NCBI GenBank assembly: GCA_030512335.1
Contig: JAULSU010000001.1
Coordinates: 7,750,001-7,814,000, forward strand
From: Immersiella caudata
Lineage: Eukaryota > Ascomycota > Sordariomycetes > Sordariales > Lasiosphaeriaceae
Length of the DNA: 64,000 nt
Reading direction: 5' to 3'
The position numbers were made by a program, and so were the translations under genes. Below are positions 38,336 to 50,598 of this stretch, piece by piece; position 1 is the stretch's first letter, and every line of letters begins with the position of its first letter. A model generated the notes under the pieces. The model was given only the letters and a program-made list of their open reading frames with translations, did not search any database and was not told the DNA's origin.

Positions 38336-39745
38336 TCACAACTCCCACCTCTGACGCATCTCGCGCGGAAGACTCTCCAGTATCGTCCGGGGCAAATGCG
38401 CACCGGCCGCTGCGGTCGACGCCCCCTTCCCTCCGGCTCTCTTCTTTCCCCTCCCCTTCTTCGCCTCCGAAACCTTCCCACCTGCGGCGGCAACCGGGAT
38501 CGCGCAAAACTGCACACCAACCCGCTTGAAGACCTCCACAAGCTTGGCAACTCGCGCCATCTTCGCCTCATTCTGCCGCTCGTGGGCATCAACTTCGACC
38601 TGGACCCTCTTCAAATTCAGATGGTAATTCGGATAGTTTCCCGAATCACCCATCCAGGAAAAGAGAAGCTCCGCGACCAACAACCCAGACTGCCTCTCAT
38701 CGTCGACCCCAACAAGATGGGGTACCTCCAACGAGCGAGGAAACACCGCCCCCCCTCCCCCCCCCCCCCTATTTCCGTCGAGACCAGATTCGACGAGATC
38801 ACCAGCACCTCCAGCTTGGAGAAATGCTCGACTGTACTCACACTCGTCGACCAAGTCCTGTCAGCCCGCTCAGAAACTATCAGAAACCAGGGCAAGTTGT
38901 CTTAGATCTGGGCTGTGCTGAGACAGTATGCCCAAGAGGTCCCTCGGTTCTGTCTTCCAGGTGCTCTTGAGGCGCGCCGGCGTGTACTCGGCGCTGCGGA
39001 TGAATTGGAACCTATGCAGGTCCCGAAAACCCTTCTTCTCCAGAAGGGATTTAACGTCCTAGTCCCAGAAGCCGTGCTTCAGGTCGTACATCCGCAAGTC
39101 CGTGACGGCGGGGAAGGCTTCTATTAGAATGTCAGCTAGCGCCTTCTATGTCAAGATGTTTCACACATACTCAGGTCGCAGTGCTCGTCCCCACGGATCG
39201 ATGTTGGTCGGTTGGGGGGCGAGTGTTCCGATACCGCGGAACTGCGCGCCGGCAGTCTTTGTGACCCGCGCGAACAACCAGGCGAGGTACGCCTCGAGGT
39301 GGAAGAGATTCGGATCGGTGGCCGAGAAGTTCTCAGGGCGTAACCTCTTCCACCCGGGAAGCGACATGGCCTTCTCCAACGTCTGCACGGCAGCCAAACG
39401 CTGAGCTTGAAATTGCTTCAGCGACGGGCTGCACCAGTGCAAGTGGGCACGCCTGACGCGTTCAGCCAGCTGCGGGTTCTTGGCGAGAGTGTCGATAAGC
39501 CGGAAGCCGGCCCGGGTCCGGGCGCCGGGGTTCTTGCCCCGGAGGAGGGGGACGTCGATGTACAGCCAGTATTCGGCATGGGGCCAGATGTGTCGACAGG
39601 TACTGGAGAGGGCGGCCAGGTCCCGCCGGTAGGCGTACGGCGGTTCGGGACTGTCGGGGTTGGCATTGGGCGCGGATCACCTCCTCGCAGATCTGGCTGA
39701 TCAATTCGCCGGGGAGTGTTTGGAACAGTTTGTTGAAGTGGTATG
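38336..39745 (-). pseudogene. F-box/LRR-like gene, disrupted
   Basis: On the minus strand an F-box-like start (LFQTLPGELISQICEEV) at about 39740-39675 changes frame into PPYAYRRDLAALSSTCRHIWPHAEYW and then continues through WCSPSLKQFQAQRL to ALRPE. A good intron follows (GTATGTG...AATAG, about 39122-39173), then EAFPAVTDLRMYDLKHGFWD with an in-frame TAG, RDLHRFQFIRSAEYTPARLKS, DLRQLAL, two more stops, and a leucine-rich LEVLVISSNLV in a shifted frame. The C-terminal frame (YHLNLKRVQVEVDAHER, EVFKRVGVQFCAI) is open to 38336. Several stops and frame changes show decay. A poly-C run at 38757-38769 lies inside. Confidence 0.55.
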
Positions 39746-41472
39746 AAGTTGCAGTAGCTGGGTGGGGTTGAAGTTGGAGCTGGGATGGAATGTTGTGGTT
39801 GAGAGGATGAACACTTGGATGGGATGTATTTGGGAGAGGGAGGAGGTCTTTATACGCGCTTTAGGCCTTCGTTTCTCGACAGCTAGGACGAAGCTTTCTG
39901 ACAAAAGGATAATTGTGTAGAGACTGAGTTAGCAGTGAAAACTTTGCTAGGTAATTTCTAAAACTTTCCATTCACGTCGTTTTATGGGGGGACACAGCGA
40001 AAGTTGTTCAAGTTTTGGCATGTGTAGGTTCTGGAAAGTACCCTGCGGATTCAAGGCTATCATGTGTCGGCTCCATTTCGGTAAGCATTCTTGCAGTGAG
40101 AGTGGCGCGTGCTATAGTAGGTGCCAATACTATGGAACACGGTACAAAAACACTTCATTGAGCACACAGCGAGTTTTAATGTTAACAATGCTGCTGAGGT
40201 TAAACCTTGGTCTAAACACCTACGCGCAGGTGGGAACGTCTTTTTCGCACGTGGTCAATGGTCAGTCAGCACCCCCAAGCGACACGAGTAAAAAAGTGAA
40301 AAGTCCTTCCCTCAAACACGTTCTCGTTGGTTCCTTTCTGCTATGGAGGTGCCTTGGAGAGCTTGAGAGCTGCAGGAAACCCCAAAATAGGCATGCCAGC
40401 AAGCAGGAATAGCGGACTGCAAGGTATCAGCAGCGCGGGGGGCGTTAGAACCTCCAAGTGGGATGGAAAAGTAAGTCGTGGTGGGCAGTGGTAGTATTCT
40501 TGTGGGTAAGGTTCGGCACGGATATTGTGTGTGGGAAAACGGGGCCATATACCCAGAGTGCAGATGGGGCTCAGCGGTTACCCGGGAAAGCTTGGTCACG
40601 AAGGTTCCTTCGGTTCGCCTCCGTGCCAGAGATGCGCATGCATAGTGGTTCTTGACATGAAACCCCTTACCTCGGCGCAATTTGTTACCTTCAGCTCCGA
40701 CAGCCTGCATCAAAGCTCCAATATTCCCGTGATGAATGATGAGGCACAGATAGCGGAAAAGTCTCGTATGTAGCCTGTTGCAACCTTTCGATATTGGTTG
40801 GCGCCCAATGCTGACTCAACCATTTTTCCGCCAGACGACAACCCGCTCGTAATCTGTTGGTGAGGACCCGGTATATTCGCAGAACTCCACACAGCGGCTC
40901 GAACCCCTGGTTGCAGGCCCACCGCCATGAGAAAAATCGCTCAGTTCTAGCCCTGCACAAAAATGGAGACGCATCATCTCAATGTCGCATTGCAATTTGA
41001 AAGGGTAGCGAGCGAGGCAAACCGGGTCGGAGGATAGGCTTTCTTGTCAAGCCATGGGGCTAAATCGATGCTGTATCCATATTGCTTGAGCTGCTGTCCT
41101 TGGTACTCGCTGTCCGATTGGCCGCCCTACGCTGAAAGTACAGGCGGTGGGTGGCGCCGCTCTGTATGTGCTGATGAAGCCAATCTTCGACTCGATGCAG
41201 GCGAGATCCTCTGTTGCGTCCTGTTAAACTTATGCCCGTGTTGGTCCATGTCAGCATACGAGCACATAGGATTAGGAAAGTTGCGAGCCCAAGACGTACG
41301 ATGTGTGAATGGCTGTCGTGAGAAGTCGTCCGCGATGCCGCCAAACGCGTATAAGAGCAAGCGATCGTCCGAGGACTTCCCCCTCGTCCATTCCTGAGCA
41401 CCCCCTTCTTCATCCCACTTCCAACACCACCCCCTATCCCAAGCATCTCTTGGAGCTTCAAAAACAGCCGAA
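39746..41472. other. 1.7-kb intergenic region
   Basis: No supported gene. The frames at 39984-40412 plus, 40312-40713 minus and 41060-41461 minus have no domain, no signal peptide and no splice logic. It should contain the promoter of the secreted crystallin-like gene near its right end. Confidence 0.45.
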
Positions 41473-42033
41473 ATGGTTGCCATCAAGTCCATCATCTTCA
41501 TCTTGCCATTCGTGGCCTCTACCCTCGCCGCCCCGGCTCCTGCTCTCACGCCTCTGCCCGGCAACCTGGCCTTCAATACCAGCATTGCCACCCACACCTA
41601 TGACGCCAACGCCATTGAGAACCGGGCGGTGGCCATCGACAGCGAGGGCCGATCTCGCATCATCTTCTGCAACGACGCGAAACGTCAGGGGCAGTGCCTG
41701 AACTGGGGCCAAAAGGGACACTGCTGTTGGTGACACCCCGCCTCTCTCATAGCATATTGTCGCTGATGTTGTTTTCAGGGGACTTCCGCGACAAGCAGCT
41801 CGCGCCGTGGAACGACGCCATCTCGTCTGTCTATCCTCAGGAGCAGGGTGTTGTTTGGACCCTCTGGGAGTAAGTGCAGCCGTCTCGGTAAACTGACAGG
41901 CGCTGACTGCTGTTGTAGGAACTATGACTGCAAGGGCCGAGGTCTTGATGTCTGGGGCAACATTGATGATCTCCGCAATGCCGCTATTGACTTCAACGAC
42001 AAGACCAGTGCCTTCAGCTGGCGTCTTCGCTGA
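41473..42033 (+). CDS. Secreted beta-gamma-crystallin-like protein
   Basis: Three exons (41473-41725, 41779-41869, 41919-42033) give 152 residues. The leader MVAIKSIIFILPFVASTLAA is a signal peptide. The mature region has two halves with the look of Greek-key crystallin motifs: PWNDAISSVYPQEQGVVWTLWENYDCKG and DLRNAAIDFNDKTSAFSWRL (each shown in part). NDAISS fits the (N/D)(N/D)xx(S/T)S calcium-binding pattern. NDKTSA is close but ends in Ala. Secreted proteins of this fold occur in fungi and streptomycetes, some as killer-toxin-like proteins; function here is inferred only from fold. The first intron uses a weak GTTGGT donor, chosen because the next one (GTGACA) breaks the frame. Confidence 0.65.
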
Positions 42034-43248
42034 GGGGGTATAGCCTTCTCTGGTCTGGTGGGAACAGTGGCTGATGTGGCCGACGAGGGTTTGGAACGGG
42101 TTGGCTTCAAAGAGTTTGGCGCGAGGAAGTGCTCCTGTTGGTTATAGAGCGTGATAGGCTCGGGGCTCAAGCTTCCCCAATTAACGCTCTCTTCTGCCAT
42201 GCGACTTGATACGACGCCCCGAAAACGTGTTGTGTTGGCAGACGCCAGTACTCTAGTGCCCTCAACTTCCCAATTGCAAATTGATACTGACATGGCCGTC
42301 GATGTCTTCCGCTGTCTGTCGTGTTTGCGGTTGCTCAAGTCTAGACTTGCTTGCAGATGTCTGCGCGCGTTATCCTGCTGCAGGGGCCATGGCGAGGGGG
42401 GCTTTTCAGGCGTGTACGGCACGTCCGTGGGCGGCTGGACGATTTTGGTCGCTATTCCCCTGAAGTCTTTGTGTTGCTGGTATGAGCTTGGGGTGACGGA
42501 CCCGATATCAGCGTTGACGCAGATCTCACTGCCAATGTGTCAGCAAATAACTCTTTGCCTCGCAAGCCCGTAGCAGAAAGGAGAATAGTGTCCACAGGTA
42601 CCTTCTCGTATCAATTCCACGGTAAACCCGAGCCTCGATCTTGACCAGACGATCTTCCGAGGTCCATAACTCAAAAGCAATGCTTCTCATCAATGTTTCT
42701 GCAGGCATCGGGTGGGCACTGTGGCAGCGAAAGAGCCGCGGGCCACAACAGCTCGGTGATATTTCCAAGCCTTAACCATCTGCACCGCTAGCTGCCGAAC
42801 ACTGTCGTCGAATAGAGCAGCCGCGCAGGCCATCTTTTGCCTGAGCGGCCCTGCTTGACTCGTGATGCGCCAAAGGTGCAGACTCTCCAAGTCGATCGCG
42901 GTGGGGTCTCGGTCAAGGTCGTCGCCGTCCAGGGAAGGAGCAGCGCTGATCTTTGGAGCATGCGGCTGCTTGCTCGTGCTGCTGCATCCCCCGCTCCCCT
43001 GAGCCCTTCCCCACACTCCCCTCACCAAGCACCACCCTTCATGCAACCTCCAACTTTTGATGCACACCATCCCAATTGGATACCGATTGGTAGCGTGGCT
43101 GTGCTGCTTGGTCCTGTCAGTCGGACGCTTTTTCTGCCGAGGCAGACTGAAGACAATGATTTAACTGAACTGCGTCCCTTCTTGCCCTCGGAGCCGCAAG
43201 TAGTTCGGCAATCGCATTCCCAAGCCGGACATAACCGGTGCTCCCATC
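42034..43248. other. 1.2-kb intergenic region
   Basis: No convincing gene. An open frame at 42690-43070 minus has no family match that I can see. The right end is the promoter of the HeLo-TPR gene. Confidence 0.4.
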
Positions 43249-46200
43249 ATGACCGACGTCGTCGGTCTCGTCATCGGCGTGGCCGCCCTCTGGAAAACAT
43301 GCGTCCAGGTCTACGAAATCGTCGACTCCTCGCGCCAGTTTGGCATGGAATCGGAGATCCTCAGCGTCAAATTCGAAGTCGAGCGCGTTCGTTTGATATG
43401 TTGGGGGGATGCCATCGGTCTCCAGAGCCTTGTGTCCAGCGACGAACCCGCACCAGCTGGGTCGGCGGATCCACGCTTGAAACGTGTCGAAATTCGGACC
43501 GCCGTGGTGCGGGTTCTCGGGTGCATCCAACACGCATTCGAGAATACGAGTCGTCTTCAGGATCAGTATGGGCTGCAACCCGCCACTGCAAGTCCGGTCG
43601 CGGTTGGGGCAAATGTCACGGTGTCGCAAACGGACCGCATCTTGGGCAGCGTGTTCAAACGCGCATATGAAAATCTTCGACGCGTCACTGGAGACCGTCA
43701 ACGCGACACCTCTCTCACGCGTCGGACGATATGGGCCATCCGAGACCGCAACAAGTTTCTGGGACTTGTAGCTGAGCTTCGCGGGTTCAACGACAGTCTC
43801 GAGAGCCTGTTCCCCGATGCGCGAGCCAAAGCCGCAGAGGCGATGAGGAGTGACATTGAGGCTGCCGATGGGATTCGAGAACTGCAGCTGCTCCAGGAGG
43901 CTACTGCTGGGGAAAATAATGGCGTCTCGGAATGTGCAAGTGTTCGACTTGAAGCTTTGGGTGCCACTGTCTCTGCGAGAACTGAGCTGCTTTCCACCAC
44001 GAAGAGCGTCACCGACAGCGAGGCCACGGCAGAAAGAGGGCTCGTGAAAGCAGATGAAGAGGCAGATGAGGAGATACCGCGACCTACAGCTGACCAGAAT
44101 GGCCAGAAAGAACCCGAGATGAGTGAGCTCGAGAAAAGATTTGCCAGTCTCGAAATCTTGGTCACAAGGAAGAACAAGGGTGCGCTTTCTGCCTATGTGT
44201 CTGGTCCCTACTCGAGGATGTCGCATGTTTCAGCACACGTCTATTGGGATGGGGACAGGGCGGACAATTCCCCAAACCCCTGGGCAGAAAGGGACAAGGG
44301 GTTTGTGCCGATTTCGCACGCCGCTTTTGGTGAGTGACGACGCGTCCACTTGGCTTTTGGTCTTCGCTGACGTCCGGTAGAAATGTTCAAGAAGAAAAAG
44401 TATATCGTCAAGCGAGGTCGGAGCGAATACGAAACCCTTGATTCCGAGGACTACTGCTTGTTCGATCCTGAGAGCCACTCCAAGTACGAAAACGTCAACC
44501 CCGGGACTGTCACGGTCGAGGGGTTTGGACTTGAGTGCTGGGACTACGAGGAAACAAAGCCAAGAAAAACCACATTCATGGTCAACCGTTCGGAGCTGCC
44601 AGTCTTGCCAGCACGACGGTTGCTACGCCGCTTGCATGACATACAGAAGAACTCAGGGAAGTTCGGCTGGAACCCGACTACCGAGGAGTTGAACCTCAAG
44701 GAGACTGTGGGCACCATGGGGTAGGTGGATTCCTGCAGGCAAAACCGTGATGGCCAAACTGACACGCCTTTAGTATCGTGTACTACGACCAAAAATACGC
44801 CCAGGACGCCAATCGTTGGATCGGGGATCTCTACCACTTGCTCAACCGGTCCGACATCTTTGCCAACTTCGTGTCCGAGTCCAGCGTTGGACTTCAGTGG
44901 GCTGCCACCGGCGAAGAGAGCATCGGACTGTGGAACTTCCTGCGACAGATCATCATAGGCTGGGAGCTCATGGTTCGACTGGAGCACCTCGATGGCGGCC
45001 GGTCCTATACAGGCTTCAACGAGCGTATCCTGGCTACCCTCATCGTATCTGACTTGTGGCTGAAACACGTCGAGATCGTTCTGGCAGAGCAAAAGATTGA
45101 TGTCAAGGGCTTGAAGAAGGCCGAGACGCCAGAGGAGAAGGCCAAAGCCGAGGACTTCAAGAACCAAGGAAACGAGGCGCTGAAGAAGGGCGAGTTTCAG
45201 AAGGCCGTCGACCTCTACACCGAAGCCGTGAAGATCGACCTCACCAATGCGATCTACCGCTGCAACCGTGCAGCAGCTTTGTTGGAACTGGAAAGATGGG
45301 AGGACGCAGAAGAGGATGCCTACATTGCAACCCACTTGGATCCCAAGTACGCCAAGACTTGGTCTCGTTTGGGTCTTGCCATTCTCAAGCAGGGGCATGC
45401 AAAGCGGGCGAAGAAGGCGTTCGAGAAGGCCGCTGAGCTTGCAGGGCGTGAGGCGACACCACAAACAAGGAAAGGACTCGTTGATGCTGATGAGAAGATC
45501 AAAGAGCAGGTAAAGGCGATCAACACTGAAACTGACAAGGCCAAACAACACGCATTGCTTTCTGAGCACCTTGATCAAGATTGGGAGATCGTGGGCAAAT
45601 CTCCGGAGTTGCATTCCCTCGTCCATGAACGACAAGTCGAGGGCCTCCTCTACTTCGCAGAGCGCATGAAGTGGCCATACATCAACGAAGTTCGAGACTA
45701 CGCCGAAGATGCCTACAGCACCATTCGCGGTGGCGGGACCATCAACATCCATCTCCACGACTGGCTGTTTGGCCTCATTCTTCCTGGGAAATGGTTTTCT
45801 TTCAAGATCATGACGGCACTGATCTTGTGCACGCAGAGCATTGTTAAGAAAGTTGGCATCGCCCACTACTATGAATGCGGCCTCTACCTCCCAACGCGAT
45901 CTTACTGGCGGCAACGGACCGTCCTCGGCCGCGTGCTTGGCTGTCTGCCGGGGGTCATCTCCCTCTGCGGTTGGATCGGGCCCTGCCCCCGTGTGGAGGT
46001 CGAGCCCGCCCCGGAAGACCCGTCCAAGCCTCGCCACATCCGTATCAAGACCCGCCGCGTTGCGACATCAGAGCACAAATCCGACCTTGACGACGGAGTC
46101 ATCCATATCGGCAACTCTCGTGACCGCGAAGAAGCCACCCGCATCCGCCCTGATGAAGAGATCGACCCCTACCTCGCTGACATGAAAGACGCCTCACAGT

Positions 46201-46736
46201 GGATCGTCCCCGAGCCTCCTGTGCGCGACATCAGCACTTGCACCATCGAGTCCATCAAGCTCGCCAAACTTGCTCTTCGCACGGATGTTGCACGGCGAGC
46301 AGCAACCAGCGATGCTGACGAGCTCGAGATTGAGAACGAGACGGAATATCGTGCGAGCATCATGTTCAAGCGAGATGACAACGCTGACCCGATTACATAC
46401 AAACTGTTCACGAACCCGGTATTCGTAACAGTCCCGCCTTGCCGTCCCGGCCCAAAAGGGCCGCATGAAGTTCATATGCGAGAGCTGCATCTTTTCCAGA
46501 ATGTGTGGGATGTCGAGAGGCTGAAGGACCATACGCCGGAGGACACGGGAGGGGGGACGGTCATGGTGATCAACGCGACCGGAAAAGGGGCTGAGGTATT
46601 GGCAAGAGCGTGGTGCTCGGAGAGGGGGAAGAATGCAGTGGTGAGAAGGAAGGGAGGACCATGTTTCGTATGTGCTGTACGCGCTGCTGGGAAGGCGGGT
46701 TTAGGGACGGGGGTGTTAATATGGGGTGATGAATAG
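43249..46736 (+). CDS. HeLo-domain protein fused to a TPR domain
   Basis: Three exons (43249-44329, 44381-44720, 44774-46736) give 1127 residues. Residues about 1-220 are a HeLo (prion-inhibition and propagation) domain: VVGLVIGVAALWKTCVQVYEIVDSSRQFG, then SVKFEVERVRLICWG and RTIWAIRDRNKFLGLVAELRGFNDSLESLF, each cited in part. HeLo domains form membrane-active helical bundles in HET-S-type cell death. After a polar linker and an uncharacterised region, a TPR array around 597-700 starts KNQGNEALKKGEF and continues YRCNRAAALLELERWEDAEEDA and DPKYAKTWSRLGLAILKQG. The K..GN, N..NRA and K..R positions form a two-carboxylate clamp like that of Hop, CHIP or Sgt proteins. The last 400 residues are unassigned. 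No NACHT or NB-ARC nucleotide-binding domain separates effector and repeats. Confidence 0.82.
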
Positions 46737-47133
46737 GGGCTTCGATCGTCGTTGGCCAAGATCTTGGGTTGGCTAGCATTTTGGATACATGTAGGTATTA
46801 TCATGTTATCATCATATCATAAGAAGGGGCGGAAGAGCGCATCTTATTAGGCTCTGAAAAGTGTGGCGAAGAAGCTTGGCGTTTATTTTTTATGGACCTC
46901 GGCTGCAAAGAATTCTACCAAGGTAAAATGGCGCCTCCAGCCCTAACCCTGCATGCGCCGTGCCAGGTCCACCAAAAATCGTCAACTTCCCTTGACGCAC
47001 AACGCACCACCAAGGTGCAGCTCCCACATGCGGGGGCTCATTAGGCAGCAAAGGTTTCGCCATCAGTCCAGAGATTCTCCACCAACCTCACTTCAACGTC
47101 CATCATCCCACCATTGCAAGTCTTTTGCCCACG
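46737..47133. other. Intergenic region
   Basis: About 400 bases: the end of the HeLo-TPR gene and the promoter of the phosphatase gene. No other feature is seen. Confidence 0.45.
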
Positions 47134-48020
47134 ATGGCCGACAACGAGGGCCTCACGCCCCGCGTGTTCATCGTTCGCCACGGCGAAACCGAATGGGCCA
47201 AGCTTGGCCGTCAAACCGGCAAAACCGACATCGAACTTACCCCCCTCGGGCTCAAACAAGTCCTCACGACTGCATCTCACCTCGTCGGCGAAGAGAAGCT
47301 TCTTGACCCCGCAAAGCTCGCTCGTATCTTCGTCAGCCCTCGAAAGCGGGCGCAGCAGACTCTACAAGGTCTCCTCGGTTTCCATCTCAACACCATCCAG
47401 TCAAATGGCATCGAGGTTACGACGACAGAAGATGTCGCGGAGTGGGATTACGGTGAATACGAGGGGTTGAGGCTCCCAGAGATAAGAGCGAGGAGGAAGG
47501 AGAAGGGTCTTGATGAGGAAGGGAAGGTGTGGAATGTCTGGGGGGATGGATGCGAAGGGGGAGAGTGAGTGTTTACTTCCCCCTTGTGGTGGGATTTCGG
47601 ATGTGCAGGCTAACTGAAATAGAGTCAAGGATCAGGTGAAAGAGCGGTTGGATAGAGTGATCGCAGCCATCAGGGAGATCCAGGCCCCGTGTATGAGGGG
47701 GGAGAAGGCGGCTGACGTTTTGGTTGTGAGTATTGCCCTTGCGGGGTTGGGATCAGAGGAAGAGAGGGTATTTGCTGACTTCATTGCCTTGCAGGTTGCG
47801 CATGGCGTTATTCTTCGAGCGTTTGTGATGCGATGGTTGGGCTATCCGCTGGAGATGCCCCTGAATATGATGCTTGCGCCAGGGGCGGTCGGGGTTTTGA
47901 GGTATGGGTTCTCACCTGGTCCCAGGCGTCTGATGGGGGCTAACCACTATGCGCAGCTACAAGAACAACAGTGTTGATGAACCCGCGTTCCATGTTGGCA
48001 TGGCCCTCCCGGTGGAATGA
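47134..48020 (+). CDS. Histidine phosphatase, sedoheptulose-1,7-bisphosphatase (Shb17)-like
   Basis: Four exons (47134-47564, 47623-47725, 47795-47901, 47957-48020) give 234 residues. The phosphohistidine motif FIVRHGETEWAKLGRQTGKTD is near the N-terminus (shown for its RHG core). IFVSPRKRAQQT, EWDYGEYEGL, VWNVWGDGCEGGE and the second catalytic histidine in VVAHGVILR (completed across an intron) follow. The GR.TG.TD stretch and WxDGCExGE are characteristic of the Shb17 branch, which dephosphorylates sedoheptulose-1,7-bisphosphate and feeds riboneogenesis. Introns have canonical ends. ATG 47134 (context acgATGG) is preferred over non-ATG extensions. It is a housekeeping carbohydrate enzyme. 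Confidence 0.82.
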
Positions 48021-48403
48021 GAGCGATAGTTCGACATTGAATCCTGTCCGAGACAGCTTGGAGGTGTTGCGGTTGCGATGTTTTCCACCTTCTTTTTTAG
48101 TCCTGGCTCATAACCAAAACAGGTTAAACCGAGCGTCGACTGGGAGATGTAAGACGGTATATTTTTCCGCCGCATCGCGTTCATCAGGCCCACCCCTGTT
48201 GCTAAACATAGCCCCTTAATTTACTGGCCGATGTAACCCCTCGAAGCCAAGCCACAACCCCAAACACCCCGCATGTCTTGATCGATAAAACAACCGAATC
48301 GTGCATACCCTCGACCTACCTATCTTCAGAAATCGCTCGTGTTGAAGGTGGGCGAGTTCGGCCGTCTCCGCAACGCATGCTCGCCGGGGCTTGACAGCCC
48401 ACA
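48021..48403. other. Intergenic region
   Basis: About 380 bases without a supported gene; 3' end of the phosphatase gene and promoter of the DUF3176 gene. Confidence 0.45.
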
Positions 48404-50598
48404 ATGGACGCACAGCACGCAAACCAGCCGAGGAATTGGGATTCGCCTCACCAACCTCAGGACTACGCGGTTCCAGCGGTCGGGGGCTATGGACATGCCC
48501 CTGGTAAGAGATTGGTAACTTCGAGTTTTTGAACCCTCTAATACGCCTTGCAGGGTACTCTGATGAGCCCAAGACAACCTCACAAGTTGAGCAACATGCG
48601 GCGCCTCAAGAACCGAGCCCACCGACGCCAATCCCGCCGCGGCGAAAGACTCCTTTCTGGTCTTGGTCTTGGGAGATGCTCTCGTTGTTCCTCGCCATCG
48701 GACTCATAGCCGCCATATTTGCCATCTTGTCGTCATACAATGGCCAAAGAGTCCCGGATTGGGGCCTCTCCATCAATCTCAGCACTTTGGTGGCGTTATT
48801 AGCAACCATACTTCGTGCCTCCCTGGTCATGATTGCAGCGGAGGTCATCTCTCAAGCCAAGTGGTCCTGGTTTACGCGTTCTGGCGAACAGCTCCACCCT
48901 CTAAGTCAACTTCAGACATTCGATGCCGCAAGCCGTGGCGCGTTTGGCGCCGCCCATCTCATCCCGACCGTCTTACTGCGGAGCCCACTCGCCCTTGTTG
49001 CGGCCATTATCACCATTGTCTCCTTTACAACAGGGCCGTTTGTGCAGCAAGCCATCAAAACGGTGAGCTGCAACGAGATTGTCCTAACCTCGCGCGCATC
49101 AGTACCGATCGCGCACTACGCGCCTGGCACGAGTGGTTACTACACCATGGGCCCTGGGCAGCACGAACTCACCAGCGATATGAAAGCCGCCCTCATAGCT
49201 GGACTCAGCAATCCTACGGCAGTCAGTACCAACATCGTAGCCAGCTGTTCGACAGGCAACTGCACCTTCGCTGACTACGCCAGCATCGGCCTGTGTAGCT
49301 ATTGCCAAGACGTCACGCCCCTCGTCACCGGCCCTCATCAGCTTAACGGCACCCGTTTCGGTGAATTTCGTCTCCCTACGGACCCTGCCGGCGCTGGTAT
49401 CAACCTAGACAACAATGGAGCCTATCTCGCTGTCAGCGCGGCCGACAACATGACCTGGGTCGGTGACTTCCCCAGTCAGTACGCCTGGGCGGTACTCAAC
49501 TTCACCGTCTTTTCTGCCAAAGACGGGCCGTCATCAACCTCGAAGCGATGCAAAGACGACAACAGCACCTGCGCCTACACGGCCTCAGCATGCGCCATCT
49601 ATCCTTGCATGCGCATGTATTCCGCAACTGTCTCCTCCGGCGTCTTGGCCGAAGCCCCCGTCTCCTCCGTTCCGGCCTTCCCGGACCTCACCTTCCAAAA
49701 CCTCTCCGGCACATTACCCCCCGTCTATCCCCCCTTGATGCCAAGAGCGATGGAACTGACCGCTATCCAAACTCCCTGTCACCTTGAAGACGAAACGACT
49801 TACACCTCTACCAACATCACCTCAGCCCCCGACGCCATCCCTCTCACGTATACCACGCCCGGTACCAACGCCCGCATCGAAACCTCCGCACCCATTCAGT
49901 GCATCCATCGCATGTATGACTACTACGCCTTCGCCCTGGGCCGCTACCTCGGCGGAATGCTGGAGGGGACCTGTAGATACGGCGGCAAGCAAGCGGGGAC
50001 CATGGACTGCACACAACCGGCAACTGAGTACTTCACGGACGCCTTCTGGCTTGACGTCTTCTTCCATAACTGGACGGCTACGCCGGAAACTATCGCCGCC
50101 ACGGTTGAGACCTTGGCGCTTGCGGGGACGAATAGGATACGCCTGACGGGGAAGACGGCTAGTGTTGATAACGATGCTGACATGGCTTCGGGGACGACGG
50201 GAGATGCCGTCGAGGGCGAGGTTTGGGCGACGGGTGTTTGTACCGAGGTGGATTGGCGGTGGTTGTTGTTGCCTGCAATCTTAGTCGGCTTGACGGTGGT
50301 GGTGCTGATTGCGACCATTGTAGGGAGTTGGAAGAGGCCTGTTTGGAAGGCGTCGGTGTTGCCGGTGGTGTTTTATGGAAGGAGATTTGTGACAAGAGAT
50401 GGGGAGACGGTTGGAGCCGATGAGCATGGTGAGATGAGTTTGGAAGAGATGGAGAAGGTTGCTGGCAAGGTTGAGGTTAGGTTGGAGGTCGCGGCTGGCG
50501 AGGGCGGATGGGCGGAGACCTTGAAGGGGACGAGGAGGGTCGATGCGGATGTTGATTCATTGTTGCTGAGGGATGTTCAGCCAGGTACTGCGAGGTAG
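48404..50598 (+). CDS. DUF3176-family membrane protein
   Basis: Two exons (48404-48503 and 48554-50598) give 714 residues. The first exon adds MDAQHANQPRNWDSPHQPQDYA and a Pro-rich N-terminus. Membrane segments are FLAIGLIAAIFAILSSY, LSTLVALLATILRASLVMIAAEVISQ and LALVAAIITIVSFTTGPFVQQAI. A large Cys- and sequon-rich extracytoplasmic region follows (CSTGNCTFADYASIGLCSYC, partly cited), closed by a last helix WLLLPAILVGLTVVVLIATIVGSW. The KWSWF, FDAASRGAFGA and GPFVQQA motifs mark the DUF3176 family of fungal plasma-membrane or vacuolar proteins of unknown role. A second, diverged member lies at 60526-62539. Confidence 0.85.

Noticed and set aside
42690..43070. 127-codon minus-strand frame upstream of the HeLo-TPR gene
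   Set aside because: No recognised motif; it overlaps the promoter of the HeLo-TPR gene and gives no exon partner.
47125..47133. Upstream non-ATG start of the Shb17-like gene
   Set aside because: The codon is TTG; ATG 47134 has good context and fits family length.
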